DNA of 21,138 nt from Thermoplasmata archaeon (GCA_021831005.1 JAKBNO010000053.1:1-21138), one strand, 5' to 3'. Positions 1-8,436 are shown, counted from the first letter of the stretch. Numbers and translations: made by a program. The notes: a model not told the origin generated them from the letters alone.

Positions 1-532
1 AAATAGAATAGCGTGAATTCAGTCTCTCCAGTGAATGTTCCTTTTCAACGATAGTCAATTTGAGTGCTTTATTCAAGTCGCTTATGAGGAACATATTGTT
101 ATAGTACTCCTCCTTGTATCGGTCATTGCTACCTCCCTGACCGTAGGTCTCTAGGTACTCAATCATGGTCTTCGCTGTCGAAGCGGCGTCATCACCTTTC
201 TCAAGTCCCAATCTCAATAAGTCCATTCCAAGAAGCTTCTCGCTCTTGACCTTGGGTGACGAGAATATAGCCTCGTTTCCAACCGACACACCTTTTTCGT
301 TGACGCCCATCTCAGCTCCCCAGATCCAGTGGGGTCTCGATAGAATTACTGCATTAGTTTTTCCCTCGTACTCTACATCGATATAAGTAGTGCGAGTCTT
401 GCCACTTCTGATACTTCTGGGATAAAATTCAACGAGTTGGATTTCGTTAGGGTCTCTGTCGCTATTCTTCCCGAACAAACTCACTCTAGAATCAAAATTG
501 TTTTCTGGCAGACTACAGACAGTATCACACAT
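1..532 (-). CDS. Secernin-family (peptidase C69) dipeptidase, N-terminal part
   Basis: The minus strand is open from ATG at 532 to the left edge, so about 177 N-terminal residues are present and the C-terminus is missing. The protein begins MCDT, placing a cysteine at residue 2; in C69/secernin peptidases this Cys is the N-terminal nucleophile. Other family signatures are FGKNSDR near residues 20-26, RPHWIWGAEMGVNEKGVSVG near 65-84, GNEAIF just after, and LLGMDLLRLGLE followed by an ETYGQGG motif. These match secernins and N-terminal-nucleophile dipeptidases acting on short peptides in the cytosol. No signal peptide is visible. An AT-rich TATA-like element at 553-564 is centred about 27 bp before the ATG, fitting a leaderless mRNA. 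The family call is firm; the substrate is unknown. Confidence 0.88.
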   Translation of the reverse strand, partial: MCDTVCSLPENNFDSRVSLFGKNSDRDPNEIQLVEFYPRSIRSGKTRTTYIDVEYEGKTNAVILSRPHWIWGAEMGVNEKGVSVGNEAIFSSPKVKSEKLLGMDLLRLGLEKGDDAASTAKTMIEYLETYGQGGSNDRYKEEYYNNMFLISDLNKALKLTIVEKEHSLERLNSRYSI

Positions 533-552
533 CTTAGTCTTATTATTTTCTT

Positions 553-564
553 GTTTTATTTATC
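553..564 (-). promoter_or_regulatory. TATA box of the secernin-type gene
   Basis: Read on the minus strand this is GATAAATAAAAC, centred about 27 bp upstream of the ATG at 532. The spacing fits an archaeal promoter with transcription starting at or next to the start codon. Confidence 0.5.
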
Positions 565-950
565 ACTTCCCATTGAAACCGATTGCATGTTGTAAGAATG
601 AATTATCAGGAGTCGATTCAAATTGGGAGAAAGTAATAAATAAAGCAAAATTGCGTCTACTCTGGTGGAATTTCCTCAGCAACGCAGATCGAAAGGTCCG
701 TTACCAGAACCAAGAAAAATGAGAAAATAGTTCCGCAATTAGTTGAAAAGAAAGAACAATTTCCAAGTTTGAAACCGATTCCCTGCACAATAACTATTGA
801 GATATTCATCTTAAAGTCCGGGAATCTGTTACAGCAGAACGGTTAAATTGTCGGCAGGGATAAGTAGCCATGGATTTTGGAGGGAATATGACCTCTGATA
901 TAGTAGTATACAACACTCTTGAAAATCTACCAGTCGACTCATTGTTAAAA
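565..950. other. Gene-poor intergenic region, nothing recognised
   Basis: This lies between the divergently transcribed secernin-type gene and the ABC operon. It is AT-rich and shows no reading frame with a recognisable family, no tRNA and no obvious repeat. A plus-strand frame from 498 to 722 starts inside the secernin gene and has no family features. A tiny frame with an SD-like GGAGG (888-983) is listed separately. The region may hold decayed sequence, but I could not identify a source. Confidence 0.5.
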
Positions 951-983
951 AACTTTTTTATAAAAAGAATAAGGAGTAAATGA
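888..983 (+). other. Possible 31-residue leader ORF before the ABC operon
   Basis: An ATG at 888, preceded by GGAGG at 879-883, opens a frame of 31 codons that ends in TGA at 981-983, three bases before the ATG of the ABC ATPase. It has no recognisable domain. The ABC promoter's TATA element (953-967) lies inside it, so it is probably fortuitous. If a longer transcript exists it could act as a leader peptide. Confidence 0.15.
953..967 (+). promoter_or_regulatory. TATA box of the ABC transporter operon
   Basis: The sequence CTTTTTTATAAAAAG is a 6-bp inverted repeat around TAT, centred about 27 bp upstream of the ATG at 987. This is the usual archaeal TATA spacing for a leaderless or nearly leaderless message. 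An SD-like AAGGAG at 971-976 would lie upstream of that predicted start. Confidence 0.55.
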
Positions 984-986
984 GCA

Positions 987-1715
987 ATGGAAAGGTCAAC
1001 TCTTCCACCTTCTATTGAAATGAATGGTGTGTCAAAGTATTATGGCGATTTCCAGGCACTCAAGAACCTCAGTTTTAAGCTTGAACCAGGTGAAAGGTGT
1101 GCACTGCTCGGCCCTAACGGAGCTGGCAAGACAACGACCCTCAAGATCCTAGTTGGACTTCTAAGTCCCAGTTCTGGGGAAGCCAAGATCGGGGATTTCT
1201 CCCCTTCTTCAGAAGATTCCAGAAGAATGATGGGTTATCTTCCAGACGATGCTTCTCCCTATAGGACTTTCAGCGTGAGGGAGAACATGGAATATATAGG
1301 AGCCCTCAGGGGTATAGACGACGTGTCTGATAAAGTAGACCGTCTGCTCGATTCCCTTCAATTGAGGGAGTATGAAAAGTCGAAGGTCGGAAGGCTCTCA
1401 AGAGGTAATGTTCAGAAACTTGCCATTGCCCTTGCAATAATTCACGATCCGTCTGTCCTCCTTCTGGATGAACCACTGAACTATCTCGACATCCCAACGC
1501 AGGAAACTGTCATCGAGTACCTAAAGAATCTCAACTCCACTCAACTTGTATCAACGCACATAATGGAAGTGGCAACTAGATTGACAGATAAGGTCATAAT
1601 GATATCGCGTGGTACATTCGTCTGGTCTGGCACTCTAGAGGAACTAAAGAGACTGGGCAAAGAAGGAGAACCCATAGAACGCATCGTGGCGAGGATGTTG
1701 ACCGATGTTCTTTAA
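987..1715 (+). CDS. ABC transporter ATP-binding protein
   Basis: This 242-residue protein is the nucleotide-binding subunit of an ABC-2-type exporter. Walker A is GPNGAGKT at residues 42-49, the signature is LSRGN at 137-141, Walker B is VLLLDEP at about 157-163 with D161 and E162, and the switch histidine is H191 in STH. The Q-loop region reads GYLPDD (83-88), so the usual glutamine is not at its normal place, as in many ABC-2 ATPases that have GYLPE or GYLPED there. The C-terminal tail is short. Its last 11 bases overlap the downstream permease gene, which indicates translational coupling and a two-gene exporter. The start at 987 follows a TATA box at -27 and an AAGGAG at 971-976. The substrate cannot be told from the sequence. 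Confidence 0.93.
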   Translation: MERSTLPPSIEMNGVSKYYGDFQALKNLSFKLEPGERCALLGPNGAGKTTTLKILVGLLSPSSGEAKIGDFSPSSEDSRRMMGYLPDDASPYRTFSVRENMEYIGALRGIDDVSDKVDRLLDSLQLREYEKSKVGRLSRGNVQKLAIALAIIHDPSVLLLDEPLNYLDIPTQETVIEYLKNLNSTQLVSTHIMEVATRLTDKVIMISRGTFVWSGTLEELKRLGKEGEPIERIVARMLTDVL

Positions 1716-3129
1716 ACTCCTAAAATTCGTCATTTTGTCAAGATTTTCAAAGCAGATCCTTGCCTTTATGCTCGTGCTTCTCGTCTGGGCACTCTTTATC
1801 AGTTCTAAGACTGGTTCATCTAGCGCGGTGTACTATTACTATGGTCCAGCATTAATTGCCGTCTTTCTCATATTACCCGTACTGAGTGGAGGTATAGCAG
1901 TGCTGAAGTCCGACAGGGACTTCCTTTTCACACTTCCACTGAAGAGATCGGAACTAGCCCTTTCCCTGTTCGTGGTACAGATGCTCAGCTTTGGACTCAT
2001 TATAATATACGTACTAGGGTATTCATTTTCAAGTATCAGTTCAGTACTCCCATACGCGCTCATAGATTTCATAGCACTCATACTGGTTATCACCTCCCTC
2101 GGGCCAATAACATACACGCTCAAGCTAGGTTGGAGAGTGTTAGTTGCCATACTGATGGCTTTGCTTCCCCTTTCAGCATTCGCAGGCTTCCCATTCTCTC
2201 CAGCTGGCATTTATACAGGACACCCACTATATGCAGACATAACATCAGTAGTTCTTGCAGTGATCACGGTTCCACTGGCTTTCAGGTCACTATCTCGAGT
2301 TGATCTCGATCTGATGAAAACATTTACGAGGTACACCTCAGGTGACGTTAAACGAGTCAGGAAATTCAGCGGGATGTCCCCTACTAAGGCCATCTTTGCA
2401 GTGAATTTCTTCATCGTCGAAGTGTCAGGTCGGATGAATTCTCTAGGGAGTGGAGGATCATACAGATCTGGAAGATTCAGACTGTCGAGGGGAGTACTTG
2501 TATCTGCAATCATTGCTGGAGTCTATTATTACCTTCTCACTTACAGACTGAAACTTCCTCTGCATTCTCAAGAGATTGCCCTCTTTATCTTCTCAATATA
2601 TTCCGTCATTTTCATCATGTTTTTCACCATGGGTGTCCTCGGTAATGAGAGACTGTGGCTAGGCTTCATGACTAGAAATCCGACGAGATATCTGAGGGAC
2701 ATAGTAGTAGCAAAATCACTGTCGATAGCAACCCTCCTATCCCCTCTTGCAATTGCGAATTTTCTGATAGCACTAGGTGGCGATGAGCAAGCTCTGAATT
2801 TAGGACTGTTCCTTCTCGTAGTCATACCGTCTCTTCTGATAATCGTGGTTTATCTTTCTGCATTCCTGTATCCACTTCAAATCAAGGAAGAACTTTCTAT
2901 GCCCGGTCAGCTCAACCTGAGACAGATGGGAACACTGCTCCCCGCACTACCTGCGTGGATCCTTGTCACTATTTCATTCGCTGTTCTAGAGAATGGTCTC
3001 CCTTCATTGGCTATTCTTATTACTGTGACCACCACGATATTGTTTGCACTGATTGCAATAGCACTGATCTATAGCGACTCATTTGGGAAAAGGGTGATAG
3101 ACAAGCTTGTCACTTCTGGGTTCGTTTGA
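1705..3129 (+). CDS. ABC-2-type transporter permease
   Basis: This 474-residue integral membrane protein is encoded immediately after, and overlapping, the ATPase gene. It has roughly ten or more hydrophobic segments, for example residues 18-33, 45-66, 86-107, 118-137, 143-162 and 180-194, with further clusters in the C-terminal half. The segment DFLFTLPLKRSELALS (about 72-87) is the cytoplasmic elbow motif common in ABC-2 permeases, where a 'FLxxLPxxRxEL' pattern precedes a membrane helix. A hydrophilic stretch near 200-255 separates two membrane bundles. Together with the ATPase it should form an export complex; the cargo (drug, lipid or peptide) is unknown. No membrane-fusion or periplasmic binding partner lies nearby. 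Confidence 0.85.
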   Translation: MFFKLLKFVILSRFSKQILAFMLVLLVWALFISSKTGSSSAVYYYYGPALIAVFLILPVLSGGIAVLKSDRDFLFTLPLKRSELALSLFVVQMLSFGLIIIYVLGYSFSSISSVLPYALIDFIALILVITSLGPITYTLKLGWRVLVAILMALLPLSAFAGFPFSPAGIYTGHPLYADITSVVLAVITVPLAFRSLSRVDLDLMKTFTRYTSGDVKRVRKFSGMSPTKAIFAVNFFIVEVSGRMNSLGSGGSYRSGRFRLSRGVLVSAIIAGVYYYLLTYRLKLPLHSQEIALFIFSIYSVIFIMFFTMGVLGNERLWLGFMTRNPTRYLRDIVVAKSLSIATLLSPLAIANFLIALGGDEQALNLGLFLLVVIPSLLIIVVYLSAFLYPLQIKEELSMPGQLNLRQMGTLLPALPAWILVTISFAVLENGLPSLAILITVTTTILFALIAIALIYSDSFGKRVIDKLVTSGFV

Positions 3130-3179
3130 AGGTCTGCCTCTACCCAAATGACAATTAGATCGTTAAAGAATCATCTAGC

Positions 3180-3381
3180 GTGAGTAACATAATTGCAGTT
3201 CCAAAAGAAAATAAGGTAATAGATGAAGTTCTTTTGAAAAACTCCCCCGTAAAGCGGTTAATAGAACCTCAGGAGATTGCATCTCTTGTAATGTAATTAT
3301 GTTCCAACGGATCCTCCTGCCATAAATGGAGCAGTGATAATAATCGATCATGGGTATACCGGCCCAGTGACAGAGAACTGA
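3180..3381 (+). pseudogene. C-terminal relic of a short-chain dehydrogenase (3-hydroxybutyrate dehydrogenase-like)
   Basis: The frame from 3180 reads about 38 codons ending SPVKRLIEPQEIASLVM, is then cut by TAA at 3294-3296 where the family has a tyrosine or phenylalanine codon, and continues LCSNG. A one-base frame change near 3312-3319 leads to AINGAVIIIDHGYTG and a TGA at 3379-3381. These blocks follow the C-terminal order of SDR enzymes ('P.kR....eeiA.lv.fLcS...s.itG....iDgG'), and the stretch before SPVKR resembles D-beta-hydroxybutyrate dehydrogenases. The Rossmann N-terminus and the YxxxK catalytic segment are absent. At least three lesions (truncation, nonsense codon, frameshift) make it non-functional. 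Confidence 0.8.
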
Positions 3382-3484
3382 GTTGACCTCAAATTTTCAG
3401 TAATTCCGAGTTGCTGTTCTGGGGAATCAGTTCTCAAAACTAAGGTGAGATAGCAATGCACCGCAGTGTGTCCCCGCATTAGAC

Positions 3485-3496
3485 CAAATATATTTG
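3485..3496 (+). promoter_or_regulatory. Palindromic TATA box of the M20 hydrolase gene
   Basis: CAAATATATTTG is a perfect 12-bp palindrome centred 28 bp upstream of the ATG at 3519. It supports that ATG over the TTG at 3504, which would lie only about 13 bp from the TATA centre. Confidence 0.5.
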
Positions 3497-3518
3497 CGAT
3501 GGATTGGTATGCAATTCT

Positions 3519-4688
3519 ATGACGAGCTCAGGTTCGATTGAGGAAATCGATTTTTGGAAACTCGCTCTAAAGATACACGATCTGAGTGAAATAGGTGGTA
3601 AAGAGTTCGAATCCTCCAAATTACTTATTAATATTCTGAAGTTCCACGGGTTCAAAGTCACCGAGAGATTTTTGAATATACCAACTGCTTTTAAAGCAGA
3701 GAAGATCATTGGTAACGGAAAGCCGTCCGTGGCTTTTCTTGCAGAGTATGACGCACTTCCTGGTATAGGGCACGCGTGCGGACACAACTTGATCGCTTCG
3801 TCGGCAATTTTTTCCGCCATAAGAACCACCGAGAAGATTTCAAACGGAACGATAACTGTATTCGGGACTCCAGATGAAGAGGGATCGGGCGAATGGGCTG
3901 GGTCCAAGATCATAATGGCCAATGCAAAAGCTTTCAAGGATATCGATCTGGTTCTCGGCTCACATCCGGGGGACAGATGGGACGTAGGGGACCAAACCCT
4001 CGCAGTTCAAGATTTAGAGGTGACCTTCGTCGGAAGGGCAGCTCACGAAGCTGCGAATCCGAATATCGGAAGGAGTGCTCTTGATGCGGCAGTTCTCTCA
4101 TACAATGCCGTCAACATGATGAGACAGCACGTCAGAAGGGATGTGAATTTCGTCATGCATGGCATAATCAAGGAAGGAGGAACAGCTTCAAACGTTACCC
4201 CGGAAAGGGCAGTTCTAACCTACGGTATCAGGTCCTCTGATTTGGAGTATCATAAGGAACTTGTCACAAGATTCATGAAGATCGTTGAAGGCTGCTCGAT
4301 TGCTACCGAAACCACATTTTCTGTCAAGAAGATAGGACCTCTTTTCTCAACCACAAAGATCAACAGAACTCTCTCCAATAAGGTAAGAGACAACATCTTG
4401 AGGCGAGGTATAAATTGTCCCGCACTTGAAGAAACATATTCACAAATGCCAAAAGGCTCCACAGACTTCGCAAATGTATCCCAGGTAGTTCCAGCCCTTG
4501 AGGTTAGTTTTCAGGTTGCACCAGAAGGGACTCCCTGGCATTCAAGACAGTCTCTGGAGGCAGCAAAGACTCAAAGGGCAAGGGAAGCTTTATTCAACGT
4601 GATCGAAGTGCTCAGCGATACTGCTAAAGAGTTCACGGAAAACAAGAGATTTCGTGAAGATATAATTGAGGATTTCAAGTCAAGTTGA
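3519..4688 (+). CDS. M20-family metallo-amidohydrolase (AbgB/PM20D2-like)
   Basis: A 389-residue cytosolic zinc-dependent amidase or peptidase. Counting from ATG 3519, the metal-site block EYDALPGIGHACGHN is at about 76-90, TPDEEG at about 117-122 carries the catalytic Glu pair, GSHPGD at about 147-152 supplies another metal-ligand His, and VTFVGRAAHEA marks the dimerisation (lid) domain. The C-terminal STDFANVSQVVP resembles the STDxGxVSxVVP block of p-aminobenzoyl-glutamate hydrolase subunit B and PM20D2, and a late TPWHS supplies the last His. Family members hydrolyse N-acyl or aminobenzoyl amino acids and dipeptides. A TTG at 3504 would add five residues, but promoter spacing favours 3519. 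Located before an S9 peptidase with 88 bp between them, suggesting peptide scavenging. The exact substrate is uncertain. Confidence 0.87.
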   Translation: MTSSGSIEEIDFWKLALKIHDLSEIGGKEFESSKLLINILKFHGFKVTERFLNIPTAFKAEKIIGNGKPSVAFLAEYDALPGIGHACGHNLIASSAIFSAIRTTEKISNGTITVFGTPDEEGSGEWAGSKIIMANAKAFKDIDLVLGSHPGDRWDVGDQTLAVQDLEVTFVGRAAHEAANPNIGRSALDAAVLSYNAVNMMRQHVRRDVNFVMHGIIKEGGTASNVTPERAVLTYGIRSSDLEYHKELVTRFMKIVEGCSIATETTFSVKKIGPLFSTTKINRTLSNKVRDNILRRGINCPALEETYSQMPKGSTDFANVSQVVPALEVSFQVAPEGTPWHSRQSLEAAKTQRAREALFNVIEVLSDTAKEFTENKRFREDIIEDFKSS

Positions 4689-4776
4689 AGTTTGGAAGAA
4701 GATGCTGTGAATTAGCTAAAGAAAAATCACAAATATTAATACTTGTAAGCTACATTCACCGAACGAGGCGTCCAAG

Positions 4777-6621
4777 ATGGTAAATAAACGCTCCCACAGG
4801 GTTGATGATTTCCTCAGTGCAAAGAGGGCATCAGACGTAGAGATTAGCATGGATGGTTCTAAAGTTGCTTTTATGGTTTCAGGGACGTTCAAGAATTTCA
4901 AGGAAGAGTTCGTAAGCGAGATTATGACTCAATCTATTAAGGATGAAAAGGAAAGAACATTTTCACGACAGGGATGGATGAACTTCTCTCCAAAATTCAG
5001 TCCATCTGGAAACAAACTCGCGTATCTATCCAAAAAGGAAGAAGAGTACAGGTTGTTGATCTATGACTTTTTGAAAGAATCAGATCAGGAAATTGTAGTT
5101 GAGGGTGAGGCAAATGATCTACAGTGGGCAGACGACAAATCTCTCATCGTGCTAATAAAAGACAAAGACTCACTGAAAGAGGAAAAGAGAAATGGAAACG
5201 ACGCTTATTTCTTCGAAGAAGAACCGAGATTCGATTCATTATGGATGTACGAATCAGGGTCTGGATTTCGTAGAATAACGAGTGGGAAACAGATCTGGGA
5301 ATTTGACGTTAACAAAGATCTGGTCGCAGCCATCAGCTCTTCCCTGCCATTCGAATGGTCGTGGTACGAAGCTGAAGTCTCCCTAATAGATCTGAAGGAT
5401 GGCAAAGTCAAGAAGATCTACTCAAAAAAAGATCGGCAGGTGGCAAAGCCAAGATTGTCTCCAGACAACAAGAAAGTGACGTTCCTAGAATCACTGTGGA
5501 GCGACAGGGGAGTCAACTCTGGGGACATCTTAAGCATAGACATCAAGAGTCGAAAACCAAAGAACCTGACGGAAGGGAACAAGGAAAGTTATTCTGAAGT
5601 TCAATGGACCTCCGAGAATGAATTTTATACGCTGTCGGACTGCGAAGGCGCGTTTTCACTCTCACTTTTCTCAGATGGTAAGAGGAAGGTCCTTTGGTCA
5701 AAATATGGTTCCGTCCATAAACCATGGTCTCCTTCGTTTTCCATTTCAAAAGACAAAGCTGTCCTTTCATTTGAAAGCTCTAGACAGCCAGACGAGGTAA
5801 TACTCATAGACCTGAAAACGAAAAAGGAAAAAATACTCACTGGCATAAACAAAGGACTTGAAAATTGCATTAGCTACAGCTCGGAGAAAGTCAAATGGAA
5901 TTCTAAAGACGGACTGGAAATATCTGGAATATTCAGGACGGCTGGAAAGAATGCTCCTCTGATGGTTATTGTGCATGGGGGGCCGACTGGAAACTCAAAA
6001 GACTCATACATGGATCTCGCCACACTTTTCATTTCCAAAGGGTATTCTGTGTTTCTACCGAACTACAGAGGTAGCACAGGTAGGGGGAGAAAATTTGCAG
6101 AACTGAATCTTGGAGATATGGGGGGAAAAGATTTGGATGACATTCTATCTGGCATAGATTACCTGATAAGGACAAGAGGAATTGATAGGAAGAATATCTT
6201 CATTATGGGGGGATCTTATGGTGGTTTCATGTCTGCCTGGGCAATTACCCAGACGAACATTTTCAAAGGGGCAGTTTCCCTATTTGGAATATCCGACTGG
6301 ATCAGTTTCCACGGAGTGAGCAATCTACCTACGTGGGACAGGATACATTACAACGAAGACCCGTATAAGTTCGACAGATTCATAAAATTCTCCCCTCTTA
6401 GGTACGTTGACAATGTGAAGACCCCGGTCCTTCTTGCACACGGGATAGAAGACCCATATGTTCCGGTGGGTCAGTACTATCAATTCTATAGGGCACTCAA
6501 GGAAAAAGGAAAGGACGTACGATTGCTCTTATTTCCAAGAGAAGGACACGGATTCAAGGAGAGAAAACATCAGGAACAGTTCTATAGTGAAGTATTCAAA
6601 TGGCTGGAAGATAGAAGTTGA
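4777..6621 (+). CDS. S9 prolyl-oligopeptidase-family peptidase (acylaminoacyl-peptidase-like)
   Basis: A 614-residue serine peptidase. The first roughly 370 residues form repeats with WD-like beta-propeller character (for example FSPSGNKLAYLSKKE and LSPDNKKVTFLES), the gating propeller of S9 enzymes. The alpha/beta-hydrolase domain follows: HGGP oxyanion-hole motif at 400-403, nucleophile elbow GGSYGG with Ser480, then Asp559 in EDPYVP and His591 in GHGF. All three catalytic residues are present and the length is normal for acylaminoacyl peptidases, which release acylated or free residues from short peptides in the cytosol. No signal peptide is seen. The ATG at 4777 is preceded by GAGGCG (4765-4770). 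AT-rich AAATATTAAT at 4731-4740 is a possible TATA box, which would leave a short leader. Confidence 0.93.
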   Translation: MVNKRSHRVDDFLSAKRASDVEISMDGSKVAFMVSGTFKNFKEEFVSEIMTQSIKDEKERTFSRQGWMNFSPKFSPSGNKLAYLSKKEEEYRLLIYDFLKESDQEIVVEGEANDLQWADDKSLIVLIKDKDSLKEEKRNGNDAYFFEEEPRFDSLWMYESGSGFRRITSGKQIWEFDVNKDLVAAISSSLPFEWSWYEAEVSLIDLKDGKVKKIYSKKDRQVAKPRLSPDNKKVTFLESLWSDRGVNSGDILSIDIKSRKPKNLTEGNKESYSEVQWTSENEFYTLSDCEGAFSLSLFSDGKRKVLWSKYGSVHKPWSPSFSISKDKAVLSFESSRQPDEVILIDLKTKKEKILTGINKGLENCISYSSEKVKWNSKDGLEISGIFRTAGKNAPLMVIVHGGPTGNSKDSYMDLATLFISKGYSVFLPNYRGSTGRGRKFAELNLGDMGGKDLDDILSGIDYLIRTRGIDRKNIFIMGGSYGGFMSAWAITQTNIFKGAVSLFGISDWISFHGVSNLPTWDRIHYNEDPYKFDRFIKFSPLRYVDNVKTPVLLAHGIEDPYVPVGQYYQFYRALKEKGKDVRLLLFPREGHGFKERKHQEQFYSEVFKWLEDRS

Positions 6622-6724
6622 ACAAGACTGTTTAGGGGCTCCTAGAGTTCAAGAAAGACTGAACAAGTCCATTGGGCAATACATTCACCGTCAAGGAATG
6701 GAGATCAATTCTATTGCAGTAACT

Positions 6725-7366
6725 CTACTCTTTATCTCCGTTCCTCACATCTATGAAGTCCTTCACATATCCGGGTATCTGAGCACTCGAGGAAAATTCT
6801 GGATTATAGAATCTGTATGAGAGCGGAACGACGCCGGACCAGATTTCCGGACTCTTTCTCACTTCTGACGGTCCTCCTTTCCTAACTTTCACAGAAAATT
6901 GGTCCAGCTTCATTTTGAATAGAGATACATTCTTCAGTTCATCGTGGTTGGGCATTTCCGTGTTTTGCTTTCTTCCTGGCATGAGCTGGTCGATCCATTC
7001 CTTGAATAAGGTCAATTTCTCTTCCTCGCTCGACACTTCTTCTGGTCTCCCAAAAATTACAGCGGATCTGTAGTTCATCGAATTGTCAGCCATCCCCTTG
7101 GCAATCACAAGGCCATTGAGTTCCAAGACCGAAATTGCCACCGAAATCCCCGATCGCAGTGCATTTGAAATCCTTGCAACTGGACTCCCGTGAAAATAAA
7201 TAAAGTCTAGGTCGTTGTAGTACGACATTGGAATTATGAATGGTTGTCCTTCCAGTTGAAAAGCTATCTGACATACCAGGCCACTTTCTAATATGTCGAG
7301 TAACAAATATTTATCGTTGCTCCCTCTTTCCGGATGTCTTCTTACCTTAGTTAAACCATCAGCCAC
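6725..7366 (-). CDS. FMN-binding split-barrel (pyridoxamine 5'-phosphate oxidase-like) protein
   Basis: About 213 residues. The N-terminus TKVRRHPERGSND, followed by a segment LVCQIAFQLEGQPFIIPMSY and FHGSPVARISNAL, is the hallmark of a flavin-nucleotide-binding split-barrel family related to PNPOx and Nim nitroimidazole reductases. YRSAVIFGRPEEV and a basic C-terminal VRKGGP also match. Such proteins bind FMN or F420-type cofactors and reduce small molecules; the reaction here is unknown. The frame extends upstream to a TTG at 7381, but the GTG at 7366 has a TATA-like element (7386-7396) about 25 bp upstream and gives the usual family length. The gene converges with the S9 peptidase gene; the 103 bp between them hold nothing recognisable. 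Confidence 0.82.
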   Translation of the reverse strand: MADGLTKVRRHPERGSNDKYLLLDILESGLVCQIAFQLEGQPFIIPMSYYNDLDFIYFHGSPVARISNALRSGISVAISVLELNGLVIAKGMADNSMNYRSAVIFGRPEEVSSEEEKLTLFKEWIDQLMPGRKQNTEMPNHDELKNVSLFKMKLDQFSVKVRKGGPSEVRKSPEIWSGVVPLSYRFYNPEFSSSAQIPGYVKDFIDVRNGDKE

Positions 7367-7449
7367 AAATCCCAAATTCAAGAAACGTTAAAGATTTTCC
7401 CGTAACCTTGCTTTGGAATGGGAATAATTTCAATTATGCTAGGAGAAAA

Positions 7450-8373
7450 TCAAATCCCGATTTTCTTCCTGTCCAGGTACAAACTCTCATCCTTTCTGAC
7501 CAAATTTAGTGGTCTCTCGCCTTGCATAAATCTCTTTATATTCTCAAAAGCACGAAGATAGGCTACTTCCATTATCTCTCCTGACAACCCTCCCGCGACA
7601 TGAGGCGTTACCACGATGTTTTCACGATTTGAGTCATCAAGATTGGGCTCATTCCACCATACATCAGTCATATAGGTCACATCACTATGCGAATCAAGGA
7701 ACTGCAACAGGTCACTTTTCTTCACTAGCTCTGGTCTTGCCACGTTCACTATTATGCAATCTTTCTTCAACAATTTCAGATTCCTCTCAGTTATCATGTC
7801 CTTTGTCTGGCTAGTCAGTGGAATTGAAATCACAACAAAGTCGGATTGTACCAGCAACTTATCAAGCTCATCCAGTCCCAGGAATTCGTCAGAATTCTGG
7901 TCTCTGTGGCCACGTCCTAAAGTCACAACTTTCATTCCTAGCGCCTTGGCTATGTAAGCAACTCTGCTACCAATACCGCCGTACCCAATAATTCCTACAG
8001 TCCGCCCATAGAGAAGCTTTGTAGAATGAGGTCTGTAAATCCCATTCTTCGTTTCATCCTCAAAAATCGAAATCCTCTTGGTACGTTCAAGTAATAATGC
8101 AAAAGCGTGTTCAGCTACCGATATTGAATAGGCGCCTGCATTGCTTGCAACGAGTGTATTGGCTGGTATTTTGTTCATATCTATGTGATCGGTGCCAGCG
8201 CTCACAGTCTGTATGAACTTGAAATTTTTGTCTTTGGGATAAAGATTATCCCTAATGAGCAAAGCGTCCGCTTCACCCGAGTCTGGATACCAAATCACAT
8301 TACCTTTACCGAGTACTTTAGTTCCTATCTCTTTGAATCTATCTCCTACAGGGAATGGGACCAAAAGTTTCAT
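7450..8373 (-). CDS. D-isomer-specific 2-hydroxyacid dehydrogenase
   Basis: A 307-residue NAD(P)-dependent oxidoreductase of the D-2-hydroxyacid dehydrogenase superfamily. The dinucleotide-binding motif GYGGIG sits at 130-135 in VGIIGYGGIGSRV. The catalytic triad is visible as Arg213 (NVARPELV), Glu242 (WWNEPN) and His258 (TPHVAGG). The substrate-domain motif SAGTDHID (58-65) is also typical. Candidate substrates include glyoxylate/hydroxypyruvate, phosphoglycerate and 2-oxoacids; there is no ACT or other regulatory domain, so a phosphoglycerate dehydrogenase of the long type is unlikely. A TATA-like ATATTTAG at 8395-8402 centred 25 bp upstream of the ATG suggests its own leaderless promoter rather than dependence on the upstream pirin gene. 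Confidence 0.9.
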   Translation of the reverse strand: MKLLVPFPVGDRFKEIGTKVLGKGNVIWYPDSGEADALLIRDNLYPKDKNFKFIQTVSAGTDHIDMNKIPANTLVASNAGAYSISVAEHAFALLLERTKRISIFEDETKNGIYRPHSTKLLYGRTVGIIGYGGIGSRVAYIAKALGMKVVTLGRGHRDQNSDEFLGLDELDKLLVQSDFVVISIPLTSQTKDMITERNLKLLKKDCIIVNVARPELVKKSDLLQFLDSHSDVTYMTDVWWNEPNLDDSNRENIVVTPHVAGGLSGEIMEVAYLRAFENIKRFMQGERPLNLVRKDESLYLDRKKIGI

Positions 8374-8394
8374 CCATACTATATTTTAATGGAC

Positions 8395-8402
8395 TAAATA
8401 TG
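8395..8402 (-). promoter_or_regulatory. TATA-like element of the 2-hydroxyacid dehydrogenase gene
   Basis: On the minus strand it reads ATATTTAG, centred about 25 bp before the ATG at 8373, consistent with a leaderless transcript. Confidence 0.4.
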
Positions 8403-8411
8403 GATTTTCTA

Positions 8412-8433
8412 GTTGGGAATTTAAAATCCCGAC
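8412..8433. other. Imperfect stem-loop between pirin and dehydrogenase genes
   Basis: GTTGGGA at 8412-8418 and TCCCGAC at 8427-8433 form a seven-base stem with one G-T type pair around an eight-base AT loop. It begins directly after the pirin stop codon on the minus strand and upstream of the dehydrogenase TATA element, so it could mark the end of the pirin transcript. Confidence 0.3.
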
Positions 8434-8436
8434 TCC

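Noticed and set aside
498..722. 74-codon plus-strand frame between the secernin and ABC genes
   Set aside because: It starts inside the N-terminus of the secernin-type gene on the other strand, has no TATA box at the right distance, and its sequence shows no family features.
6458..6820. 120-codon plus-strand frame across the end of the S9 peptidase
   Set aside because: It overlaps the conserved Asp and His part of the peptidase and the end of the split-barrel gene in other frames, with no sensible protein pattern.
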